64,000 nt of DNA from Heliopora coerulea (lineage: Eukaryota; Cnidaria; Anthozoa; Scleralcyonacea; Helioporidae): assembly GCA_030142905.1 (NCBI GenBank), contig JASJOG010000035.1, forward strand, positions 124,001 through 188,000, in the 5' to 3' direction. Below the pieces are notes generated by a model that did no database searches, was not told the DNA's origin, and saw only the letters and a program-made list of their open reading frames with translations. Positions 46,084 to 56,503 of this stretch are shown here, piece after piece (the stretch's first letter is position 1; each line of letters starts with the position of its first letter). Position numbers and translations under genes: made by a program.

Positions 46084-49000
46084 TCAAGAGGTTCCACTGT
46101 TACCATTTTCTGCTGGTAACGTAATCGAGCACGGCTCGCTACCATTTCCAATTCGTCCATGAACGTCTATTGCTCTGACTGCGAAATGATACACACTGCC
46201 CGAAACAAACTGCGTCAAGGTACAAGCCATGGGCAGTGGTAAGGCTTTCACTATGCCCAGTTTCTTCCACGACTGTGGCGAGTGTCGAGTTTGTCCGTTG
46301 TCTTGGTACGCGAACAACTGATAAGAGTCTATCTGAGCGGAACCCTCTGGGATAGTCATGTTCCATGAAAGGACTATCCCGTTAGGAACACTCGAGATGG
46401 ATACGTTTGGAATCGGGGGAAGTAACTCACGTGGAAGTCCACCACCTGATGGCGTGCTTTGGGTTGGAGAGGAGAGCGGAGGGACATGAATACCGTTAGA
46501 TGCAGTACTTGGGAGTGGATGACTTTGAAGTCGAGGAGGAGGGGCGCCAGCCGAGGACTGGACTCGAGTTTGTACAGGACTGCTCGGTACTTGAGCCATC
46601 GGTGCGCTCGGACGAACGGCGTTCTGCGGATCATGACCCCGCGTTGGCATCGAATTTGTTTGTACAGGACTTTGGAAGCGAGAGGAGGTTGTTTGCAAAT
46701 GAGGAGGTGGTTGTTGCTGTGGTTGTGCACGTACGAGAGGTGGAGGACCACCGGGCCGAGAGTAAGGCGGTTGGAGACGAGGGGGAACTTGATTCTGTGC
46801 GATCATTTGTCTAGGCACGTTCTGAATACCAGATGGCGGCGCCATAACGGGCCTGTTGGGTGGAGGACCACCTGGACGAGCTGAATAATGTCGTAAAGCG
46901 GTTATCTGAAGTGGATTGCCTGGTGCAGCTGGGTAAGGCTTCTGGGGAAAAAGAATGTCAAGTTGGTTAATGTCTCTAAAGAGTCAGTGGAGTGTTAAAG
47001 TACGGTACTCAATATATTTAGGTCTCGGTTCAACACACGCTCACCCCCGAAAAGACGAATAGCATCAATTGAGAAAATGTGCTTAAATAGATAAATATCA
47101 CATATCGAGAGTAAAACAATAGGATTAGGGATAAATAACCTACGTTAGATCCCGTTTTAAAAATATTTTAAAAATATGATCTGTGGTGCTAAATTTCTTG
47201 CGAAAACGCCACTAGCAGCCGAAGTAAACAAAATCATCATAGTTGGTACAGTAAATTTTATGACACCTTTCATGGCAAATTCATATTTCGAAGAAAACTT
47301 TAGAGTTTTTGAAAAAATAAAAACTAGGAATGAAAAAACAATAAACCTTGCAGTCGATGAATGAAGCTGGAAAATTATTTCAGAAATCTAAAAACAAATT
47401 CGAAAATTTTAGGATTAACTACTTTCAATAACAAAGGCTATTACCTGAGGCGGAGGCCTGCCAGCTGAAGCCTGATGATCGGGTGGTGTTATTTGTGGAC
47501 CGCTGGGCATTTGGTGTCGAGGAGGCAATGTAGGTGAATGGAGTGGTAACGAATGTCCTCGTCTGTCAGAATTGGCGGTGTACGGCACAGACTGCGGAGG
47601 ATTGGTCACAAGTTGACCATGACTTGGATTCTGGATGGTCGCACCATTTGAGATCTGTTGAGGATACATGAAGCCATTGGGCGGTGATTGTTCAGGGTTA
47701 CGAGGTGGTTGTGGAGTATTACGAAGTGATTGTGGAGTATTACGAGGTGATTGTGGAGTATTACGAGGTACACCGAGGTTAGATGGAGACACTGGGTTAT
47801 TCTGTGGCTGAGGATATACTGTCGCTGTGACAGGACCGCTTGGTCGGGCGAACGTCGTGTAAGTTCGTGGGGTAACGACGGCATTCGGATGTGAACCTGG
47901 TTTATGAGTTGCTGAAGAAGAAGGATCTGGTTAGAAAAGAGGTGGTTACAAAAACCTTAAAGAAGAGAGAGACAGAACGCGATGCGATGATTTTCACACA
48001 TCACTAACGCTTTTCAATCGTCTTGTTTGCTTCTCTTTTTGACGTAACCAAGATGTGTTTGCACAGTTCGTTTTCAAGTGGACTGGCGAAGGAAGCTTAA
48101 AAAAATACTCTCTGGAGAGAGCCTGGAGACACATTCTAGAAGATACACACCCCTCCACACTTCACCAATAAAATCCCTTCAGAAAGTTATGACCTGAATT
48201 CGCCAAGGTTGAGGTCCAGATGGAGGGAAAAATGTTTTTGTGGTATCCTGAAGGATGTACTAGTGCATTACTCCACCACATATCTTGACACAAAATTCCG
48301 AGAAGGGATGTTTACTGACAGCGGAAAAGCCATAGCCCTTAATAATTTCCCGGGGTTCCACAACTGCCCTCCTGTCTGGTAGGACAGTTTTTCCCTACCC
48401 CGTTTCCTTTTTACCACCTTGCTGTGCCCACTCGTCAAAAAATATTTGAAAATAGACGACAAAACGTAATAAGCGTTGCAGCGCACGTGTGGACTGCCCT
48501 TACACCTTCAAGCTCCACAGTTACCAAATTTGTAAAGCAGTCGCTTACCTTCTCTGTATAACCGCGGTTGACCAGCCATAGTTGTGTACATGTTGCCTTG
48601 GGAAACCGTCGCCATGCATGTGACCATTGGATATCTTTCACCGGTTGCCACGGTCGCCACCCGCTGGGCAAACGAAGCAACTGTGCTGGCGCAGGTTTGC
48701 ATTGTGAAATGGTTGGATGACACTTTTGGCGTGACCTGGCTCAAGATCGATGGAGGTTTGTGCAAGACTGGCATCGTGTCAACAATGTGTGCGATGGAGG
48801 CGGGTTTTGCCGGTGACGGTGAAATCTTATTACCAGACCCTAGCGGTGTCAGTGGCTGGAATCGACAAGATTTGTTTGATTTGGGAAGAACGTTTGACAA
48901 GATTTGGGAAGAACGTTTGAAAAAAAAAATTATGAGATTTGTGCTTACCGGAGGCTCGAGGGCCACTTGTATTGCAACAGAATTTTGGAGTGGTTTTTTC

Positions 49001-51347
49001 TAAGTAAAAAAGATCGAGAACATACTCTCTGAATTATGAAATTGGATGTCAAAGCTGTATTAAGCATATGCATTGACATACGCCAACTTGTGCTTACATA
49101 GACATGGAAACTGTGACAGACGGACAGAGGCAAGCAGGCAGGCAGAGAGAAACAATAAGACACGCAGACATACAAACACAGACAGACACATACACCTCCA
49201 CACACACTAACGTACATAGACATATCAACCAAATAATTCTGCAGTATTTTTCAGTTTTAAATTGACTCACAGGTTGTTTATCTTGAGTTATCGAGTCAAG
49301 AACACGACGAAAAATCAAGCTAGAGAAGTGCGCACTTTCTTTGGGGAAGGTTGTTGGGAACAAATTTCACCAGGCTCAGGCCACAATACACAACATGCGC
49401 GGGCAAAACTGCTGTTATAAAAATAGGATACTGCGTAGACAGGTAGACAATGTTAAGTAATATTTAAAAACCGAGCAGGAGTGCTTGATCGGGATTTAAA
49501 ACACGAAGCGATAGCCGAGTGTTTTAGACCCGATGAAGCACGTACTGCGAGTTTTTTAAATGTCTTATAAAATTCGCCTCTTAATACGTTATTTTGTGAA
49601 GAAAGTTTGGAAATTTATGTTTTCTAAGCCGAAGAAATTAACTTCTTCTCCACCTATAAAGGCACATGTGTCTTTATCACATATAAAGAAACAATGCGGT
49701 TATGATTTTCCTTTCTATTTTCCTCACAAGTTCTTAATGAATTTTAGAAGTAACATTAAAAGTTCAAAGGTTGGTAATTGCCATGACTGACTGTAAAGAA
49801 TTCTAACGCTTCGACTAAAGGCCTCTCTGAAGAAGGATAACCGAAACGTCAGACTTAAACCAAAACAATAATCTGGGTGGACACAAAACAATATTATTTT
49901 CAAAACCTGGATTTAAACTATTTACTGAACACAACCAACCTGCATCTGTTTGCGATACTCTGCCACCACGTTCTGCAAGTTCTTCTGCAATTGTACGGCG
50001 CGTTCTTCTAAGCATTTATTTTCGCTTTCTAAATCGGCAATCTTCTTTTCCAAGGTCGGGATGACATTTTCAATATAACTTTCTTCAAGTTTTTTCATCC
50101 TTTCATTGATCAGATCTTTCACAAGCTAAGAGAGACAAGCTAGACAGCATTAAAGTGTCTTTATTTATACTGGATAACCCTATCAGCTACCTGGCTTCAG
50201 CGTTGCTACAAGAGGAAAAAGTAGTACCCGGAGGAAACCTGCGATGTTTTGTGGAGTCAAACCGGACAACACTCTTCAAACATGTGACCCAGGTTACAGC
50301 ATTAGCTGAAGAAGTAACGCCATGCAGCACATTACTCTGACTGAACCTCTACTGCTCACTGTATATCCTCATTTACTGACCATTCGAAATTTATCATCGA
50401 ATACATTACCAGGTTAATGTTAATAGAACAATATTGCATTAATACTTCATTTCATCCATATACCAGCTGAGCCTCGACTTCATTCATTTGAATTCTATTC
50501 GCTTTTACTCTCTTTGTTAAGAGATATTGTCTGTTTTCAATTTTAGTTCAAAATAACGAAGCTGAGTCAACGCAATCAGTCCCTGGCAAGGAGCATCACG
50601 ATTGTCCCATGTTGTCTCACTTACCACTACAAATTCCTCAGACTGCAGAGGTAATTTTGCGTCCTTCTCCGAAGAAATGTTCGCTGTCTCGCCGACATCT
50701 TTAAGCGAGGGCGACAGGACTTTCCCTTCCGAGTTCTTCTCATCATTACCCACAGTCTTCTGGTGTACAAACTCTTCGTTCTCGTGTTTTCCCTCCAAAT
50801 CGGAAGAACTCGTTGGTAACGGTGTGCCTTCGTTTTCCTTCTCCTCAAGTACTAAGGCCGTAAGCCGCGTCTTCAGCTCAGTAGGATCCACAGGGGTGGA
50901 TAAGGACGTCAGCTTGCTAGGACAGGGTGAAGTAGAAGGAGAAGAACCAACAGACGATATTATAACATCATCACTCTTTGTGTTTTGTATTCTCTCGCAA
51001 CTTGCCGCAATCTTGCGCAACTTCTGAATCTTGTCAGGTTTCACGGAAAGCGAACTGACGTCGAGATTCCCCGAAACCAGCTTGGTTCCAACTCCTTCGA
51101 CGGCGTCTGAGTGGAAACGACAAATGATTACATGAAAGAAATTTACGTGCACGAAAAAGTTCTTGCTGGTAAGGTTTTGTACTGGATTTCCTGAGATTTA
51201 GTGGTGTCACAATGCAGACTCCTGAACATTTGTTGACTAGGTAAGTTTTTCGGCCTGGACATAAGGCTTGTTCATAAATGATGCCTTTTTTTATATTCCT
51301 ATGTCCACACAGCTATCAGCCTTTCTACATGATTTGTAGATATATCT

Positions 51348-51378
<31 letters not shown>

Positions 51379-52863
51379 TATATGTAAAACGAACGAAGCA
51401 GTCGGATTCGTTACTGGATTGGTAAGTTTTAGCGGAAAGTAAATGATAAAAGGGAGACATGTGAGAAAATATTTCGAAACAAGTCACGCAATGCTCAACG
51501 GATTGTTCTCGAACATTGGTATTGCAAAAACGTGATCGAATTGCAAACTCACCGTTCTGCCTGTCAAATTTCCTGCAAAAAAGAAACGGGAACCATTAAG
51601 CTTTATGTAGTTGTCTGATGAAACACGGAAAAATCTAGATGCGTTAAAGAAGTCTTCAATAATTAACTTTGGTTAAAATTCAGTACAGCTCTACGTCGCA
51701 GCAAGTCAAGTGATAGGTCAATAGCTGCCATGACACTTGGCAGTGATTTGAATTGTAAACGAGGCGAAAGGACGCCTCACATGCTACGTTTACAGTGGAC
51801 CAAATTTCTTCCGATTTTTAAGCAGTCCGGAGACTTTTTCTTCACAGTGAAATAGTCGAATCGCACATAGGCCAGACCTTCACTACGTCTAAAGATATAA
51901 TCACTTGTTCTCTCTATTGTTTCGTTTACGACTCACGAACAAAGGTACGAAATACTTTAGATAATGTCATTCGGGCAATTTCGTTGCTCTCTCGATGAGG
52001 CAACGGGTCTTAACCAGATTTTAACGCATAGGTGGAATTCACGTCAGACCAAAATCCGTGTTGGATTAATATTCTAATTCAGCTAAAACTTGTCGTGGAA
52101 GTTGATTCCAGAAAGTGGTCTATGTGACATTCCTCCCCTTCAAATGGAGTGTCATACTTCCAATGAAGTTCTCAACCCTCCCAAGATCTGACGCCATGCT
52201 TTGACTGACAAGACCGCATGAGAAAATGTAGGAAATACTCCTTGACCTTCACTGGGATTCGAACCTGCAGCTTCAGTCCAACAGTCTACCATCTGAGCAA
52301 CTACACGATCAATATCGGACAAGAGTTGCCGGAAACATCTTTTGACAAGTTTGTGAGATTGTTAGCTACGCGGAACATCTTGAATTCAAAATTTGGCTGT
52401 GATAGACAGGCTGCGTCGTAGGTGGACTTCAAAAACAGATCCCAACCAATAGATGAGCCTTTGCCATTAGATAGTTACCTTAATTGCATTTCGGCTGATA
52501 AGATTTAATTTTGTAAAATCAAAGCATAAATAGCGCCGTTCAGTCGGCGAGACTCCGCTAACTGATAACTTATTTGGGGGCTTCGTAGTAACTACAACGG
52601 ACTTTCCAACAGGCTGTGATATGATCCCTCGCTTCAATCAAAGAAAGATATCTTCGCAACCACCATGGATGAAATACAGGTGACCAAGATGTGGTTTCGA
52701 AATCACGTTGCCACGTTACACTCCGGAAGTTAGATTTAGTAGTAGCTTTTTCGAACTTAAACAGTTACTTTTATGTTTGATTTTAGATACGTTTGTTGGT
52801 TTAATTTAGCCTGTTATTATTTCTTAAAACTTACCTTCTTTTCACTGGTATGTCGTCGTCCAT
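46084..52863 (-). CDS. ATF7IP: ATF7IP / MCAF-like chromatin cofactor
   Basis: Exons 5'-3': 52863-52835, 51572-51553 (20 nt), 51106-50625, 50125-49940, about 49319-49271, 48999-48949, 48855-48549, 47926-47445, 46941-46084; about 820 aa (human ATF7IP 1270). In animals ATF7IP partners SETDB1 and MBD1 in H3K9me3 silencing. The N-terminus MDDDIPVKRRKFDRQN holds a basic nuclear-localisation-like cluster. Exon 4 is a 62-residue coiled coil (L-V-K-D-L-I-N-E-R...), as in the SETDB1-binding part of ATF7IP. A long Pro/Gln/Ser-rich region follows. The last exon ends in a fibronectin type III domain with G-I-V-L-S-W, Q-W/S-W-K-K-x-G and K-A-L-P-L-P-M-A-C-T-L-T-Q-F-V-S-G-S, the strongest match. The join between exon 4 and the 49 nt exon does not keep phase, so a donor is wrong or a small exon is missing. 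Confidence 0.85.
47700..47780 (-). repeat. In-frame PRNTPQS coding repeat in ATF7IP-like gene
   Basis: A 21 bp unit repeated about three to four times within the penultimate coding exon, encoding R-N-T-P-Q-S/P-P/L. It keeps frame and lies in the Pro/Gln-rich linker before the FnIII domain. Copy number probably varies between individuals (inference). Confidence 0.7.
49115..49210. repeat. GACA/GCAG simple repeat in ATF7IP intron
   Basis: Degenerate CAGACGGACAG / GCAGGCAG / ACACAGACA units on the plus strand, within the intron between the 49 nt and 51 nt coding exons. Confidence 0.7.
49462..49561. mobile_element. 100 bp palindromic MITE in ATF7IP intron
   Basis: Arms from ATTTAAAAACCGAGCAGGAG to TACTGCGAGTTTTTTAAAT form a near-complete palindrome with a short loop (GAAGCGATAGCCGA). 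A hammerhead-like motif lies 270 bp downstream at 49830-49853. Confidence 0.65.
49828..49855 (+). other. Hammerhead-like motif copy (ATF7IP intron)
   Basis: CTCTGAAGAAGGATAACC then GAAACGTC: the same box order as at the Penelope 3' end (38176-38213), with a minimal GG-AUAA-CC stem. Probably a remnant of a Penelope-type end. Confidence 0.4.
51341..51384. repeat. (CTATAT)n/(TA)n microsatellite
   Basis: Short ATATCT repeat passing into pure TA, in the second intron of the ATF7IP-like gene. Confidence 0.85.
52243..52308 (-). mobile_element. tRNA-derived SINE head (ATF7IP intron 1)
   Basis: On the minus strand an A-box-like TAGTTGCTCAGATGGTAG is followed about 25 nt later by a perfect B-box-type GGTTCGAATCCC. 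Acceptor-stem pairing is not convincing. A tRNA-derived SINE or pseudo-tRNA is likelier than a functional tRNA. Confidence 0.55.
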
Positions 52864-53812
52864 GTTTTATCATCACTACATATACACCTTTGGGATCTGC
52901 AAGCAGAAGTTCTTCGTCAGAACAAATATTACAAGTTTGCAAACAGCACCCATGTGCTATCTCTCTTTGCGATACGTGAATTTTGAATGAACGTATTGCA
53001 TTTCGCATCAACAGCGATTGCCATTACAACCCGCGGTGCTACTGAACAACACACCTCAAATCATCTTCTTAGTTTCAATTATGAAGCTCCGCTTGTGCAC
53101 CGTAACATTAACTTACAAATAATAAAAAGAGCAGACTTGTGATCATTTAGCTGTGTCGGAAGGAAACACGGATTGACCTTATTTACCGTCTTTCGACAAA
53201 TCCATAACAATGGAAATGTATAACTTTAACTACTTCAGGAACCGATGTCCTTTGAAAGTTTATTCGACAAAAATTGCTTTCAAAGAAAATGAGAAGTCTT
53301 CATCATTGTCATCAGGGAAATTCTCGAGTAACTTACGTAACTTGGAGTGTTTTATACATAGTCACCAGCTGAAATTTGATCGCTATTTAAAATTAAATAA
53401 TATGAAATCAGATACGGTCCAACTTGAACCAAGTCGGACCAGAAGGATTTTTTGCACAGTAACGTAAACAAATTAAAAATTTTAACTTCAAAGCGGGATG
53501 CCCATGATCACACATTCCACAAAGAGAAGGCCTTTGTTACCACCTAGGGCTGGCTCTTGATATCAACATAACATCCAAGCGGGAAACGAATTAACCCATT
53601 CGAGTACGTGCCGAAGATGATGTAAATTATTAAGAACGAAAATTTCGTGTGTTCAACTTTAATAGCGGTTTAACGACATGTATTTACGTAACGCAAAGGA
53701 TGTACTCCTCATGTGATAACCAAAATAATACTATACACTTGTAAATTAGAACCACTGTGATCTTTGTTCTTTGATAAGCTGAAGAATTTAAGCCCTCCAA
53801 CTAGGCCAGAGG
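52864..53812. other. ATF7IP-like gene 5' flank, no gene recognised
   Basis: Presumed promoter and 5' UTR of the ATF7IP-like gene, then AT-rich DNA. The open frame overlapping 52817-53011 on the minus strand reads exon 1 in the wrong frame. Confidence 0.5.
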
Positions 53813-54189
53813 CAATAGCGGATCCAGACTTGGTTTGAAGGGGGGGGGGGGCAGCCTAGGATTAGTAACAGTAACATTTCCTATTCTGCTCCGAACTACT
53901 CCAGAGAAATCACGTTTAGTTGAGATTGTTTTTAATGACCACTGAGACATTCAAGCATGCATTTATACCATTTACTGGAATGTGCAACTATATATAATAT
54001 ACTACATCCACATTTATGCATAATAAAGCCTTTTAACTTGCATTTTATAAACTACTAGGAAGATGAACACTTGTTGCCGTTTTCTTTTCCTATTTCTTCA
54101 GTCAGCGAGTTCATCATAAGTTACACTTGTTATTTTCTTACTGAAAGGGGGAGCAGGCCTCTTTGGACCCAACCCTGGATCCGCCACTG
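53813..54189. mobile_element. hAT-like TIR element with poly-G tract
   Basis: The left end (CAATAGCGGATCCAG) and the reverse complement of the right end (CAGTGGCGGATCCAG) form imperfect terminal inverted repeats of a type common in hAT-like MITEs. Internally there is a run of 12 G at about 53838-53849. I could not confirm an 8 bp target duplication. Confidence 0.5.
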
Positions 54190-55019
54190 AGAGGGGGCAA
54201 TTACTGAATTGGTCAGTTACCTCCATGGTCAACCTCTACTGAACAAAATCCCGATTAACTTGGCATTTTAACTTGTCATTTTGCCAAACCAGGCAGAGAA
54301 CACGTAAATGGATCTGTCACCGTGTTTCTTCGCATGTTCACCCATGGCAAAGAGTGTGGAGTTGCAAAAGATGGGACAATGACGGGTTCAACGTCACGAC
54401 AGAAAATGAACGATAGGTAGTGGCTAGAGGCGAGTTTTCACCCAATTTAAGTGCACGAGATATTCTCGCGACAACTTAACGCTTATCCATGAAACGATGT
54501 GGAGCGTTTCAATTCTATTTCAGAATCATCCTCAGAGAGTATACCTCATAAGTTGGATAAAGACTCGCTACACCCTAGGCAATGAAACTTTCACGGAAAC
54601 ATGCATATGCCGTTGTAAATGCAATATCTGCCAGTCTTATGTCGCTAATAGGGCCGTAACGTCAGTGAATAAACATATTCGTTCTTCTACCAGTCTTTGA
54701 TGCATGCTGGAAGCAAGGAAATATAAAGTGCAAGCTGCTGGTCATCAGTTTTTACATGTATTTATTGCATCTTTTATGTTTATATACTATGGTTTTAATA
54801 TTTCGTCTACATATACGCTCTCCGCTTTTTATAATTTATATGTACGCATTTCATCATATTTTAAAGAAACAAGAAGGTCAAACCATACTTTCCAACTTCA
54901 TTTGACAGGTTCGATGTCGCTCCGTTTTGAAAATGGCGAACACCTTCTTGCCAACAGATCAAAGATTTCAAACCCGTCTATTCAGATCTCAGAAATTGGA
55001 TCGTCTAGACCGCTTTAGT

Positions 55020-55560
55020 AACAGGAAAACTGGCCGTTGATTCAAGACTTCCTTACAAAATACCATTTCCGTAGAGTCAAAGAATGAAAGACACTAAATT
55101 TCAATGAAAATCACTACCGATTAATCACGGGAAACTGATGCTAGACTTCCTCGCTGATGGGTCTATTTTTAATAGAGTGACACTAAGAATAAAAGACATT
55201 GAATTTCAATGACATTCAGTGCTGGTTAATGACAAGCACCGGATATTGATCCAAGACTTCCATATTAACGAATAACGCCCTTTATTCTGGAGTTACGTAA
55301 TGAATAAAAGACACTGAATTTCAATGACACCCAAGTGATTCAATACAGCTTAATCAAAAGGCACTGGATATTGATCCAAAAACATCCATACCAACGATCG
55401 TTTTCCAGGAGTTACACAAAGAATGAAAGACGCAAAATTTCCAAGGCATTCACTCCAAGTTAATAAAGGGAAACTTGCTGTAGATCCAAGACTCCTTAAT
55501 AACGATCTTTTTCCAGAAAATAAACAAAGAACGGTAGAAACTAAATCTCGACGACATCCA
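55020..55560. repeat. Degenerate ~110 bp tandem array
   Basis: At least five diverged copies in direct orientation. The recurrent block AAAGAATGAAAGACACTAAA / TTTCAATGAC starts at about 55079, 55186, 55299, 55420 and 55525 (spacings 107, 113, 121 and 105). A second conserved block, GGATATTGATCCAAGACTTCC, lies between. All copies contain stops in at least some frames, so it is not an obvious coding repeat. Unknown family. Confidence 0.7.
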
Positions 55561-55834
55561 ATACAGTTAGATATTACTGTAGTGGCAATACTCCGTTGGA
55601 AACAGAAACAAAAAATTCGTGGAACTACTGAAATCGAGTGAGTGAAAAATTACTCCTCAGGCTCGAGGCCCTGGTGGTGAGGGAGTTCCAACTTACAGAA
55701 ACACAACCGGATTGAAGTTTGGGCCTAAGGCGACCAAAGGATTTGTAACTTTTCAAACCCGCATATTCTGCGGTCGCATCGCGTGAGCCCGGGGGGGATG
55801 ACACGCATATATAAATAGCTTACACGTGTACGTA

Positions 55835-55900
55835 AACAACGGTTCATGTAACTGTCAAAACAGTCGGAATGTTGCGGGTTCGATCCCCGTCTGGGGCTCA
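55835..55900 (+). other. tRNA-like B-box fragment
   Basis: GGTTCGATCCC preceded by a potential anticodon-arm-like ACTGTCAAAACAGT and followed by CGTCTGGGGCTCA. No matching acceptor stem upstream and the anticodon loop is not seven nucleotides, so it is a decayed tRNA or SINE fragment. Confidence 0.35.
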
Positions 55901-56282
55901 GAAATCGTTTTTCTGAGGATAGAGCTTGACGAACGTTCATCTGTTTTCTCAAGATATCTCCAAGCTCTCACACTTCTAAAATATAAATTTCATTAATATC
56001 ATTATTAACATATAGTTTACTTCGCAACAGTGCTTCCATCAGGTCAGACGTCTCGATCGAAAGCTACATCATAATATGCGATATATACACAATGTGCACG
56101 AAGTACACGGTATCCAACTATATGAGCAGCAAAACAAGAATTAAGAGTGTAACTTATGCTAAGTTAGTGGAAGAAGTTGAATGTCTGGAGTTCAATTATA
56201 CGGATATTAGATTCGGACGCTTTATTTTCATTCTTAATGTTGCTATACTATCAATATTCACGGATAATGAGTGTGCGAGTAA

Positions 56283-56500
56283 GACCCCGTTCACATGATA
56301 CCGGTACGAAATGAAACCGTAGCGAAATTATTACTGTTAGGCCTTGCGTTCACACGGTACCGGTATGAAAAAGCATGAAACCGTAATGCTAACCGTAACG
56401 ATTTGAAACCGTAATGTGAAACCGTAATCGTGTGAACAGGTTCGTACGGTGATATTCTGATACCGGTGTAGTTTCGTACCGGTATCGTGTGAATGGGGTC
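56283..56500 (-). mobile_element. Harbinger-like MITE, copy A (218 bp)
   Basis: Terminal inverted repeats GACCCCGTTCACAYGATACC...GGTATCGTGTGAAYGGGGTC of about 30 bp are flanked on both sides by TAA, a 3 bp target duplication typical of PIF/Harbinger elements. The interior has ACCGTAA subrepeats and no ORF. It is the reverse-orientation relative of the copy at 60019-60236 and has the same length. Confidence 0.85.
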
Positions 56501-56503
56501 TAA

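Noticed and set aside
52817..53011. 64-codon minus-strand frame at the start of the ATF7IP-like gene
   Set aside because: Only another frame (ATG 52863) joins the downstream micro-exon and long exon in phase.
55835..55900. Functional tRNA gene
   Set aside because: B box present but no 7 bp acceptor stem and no 7 nt anticodon loop.
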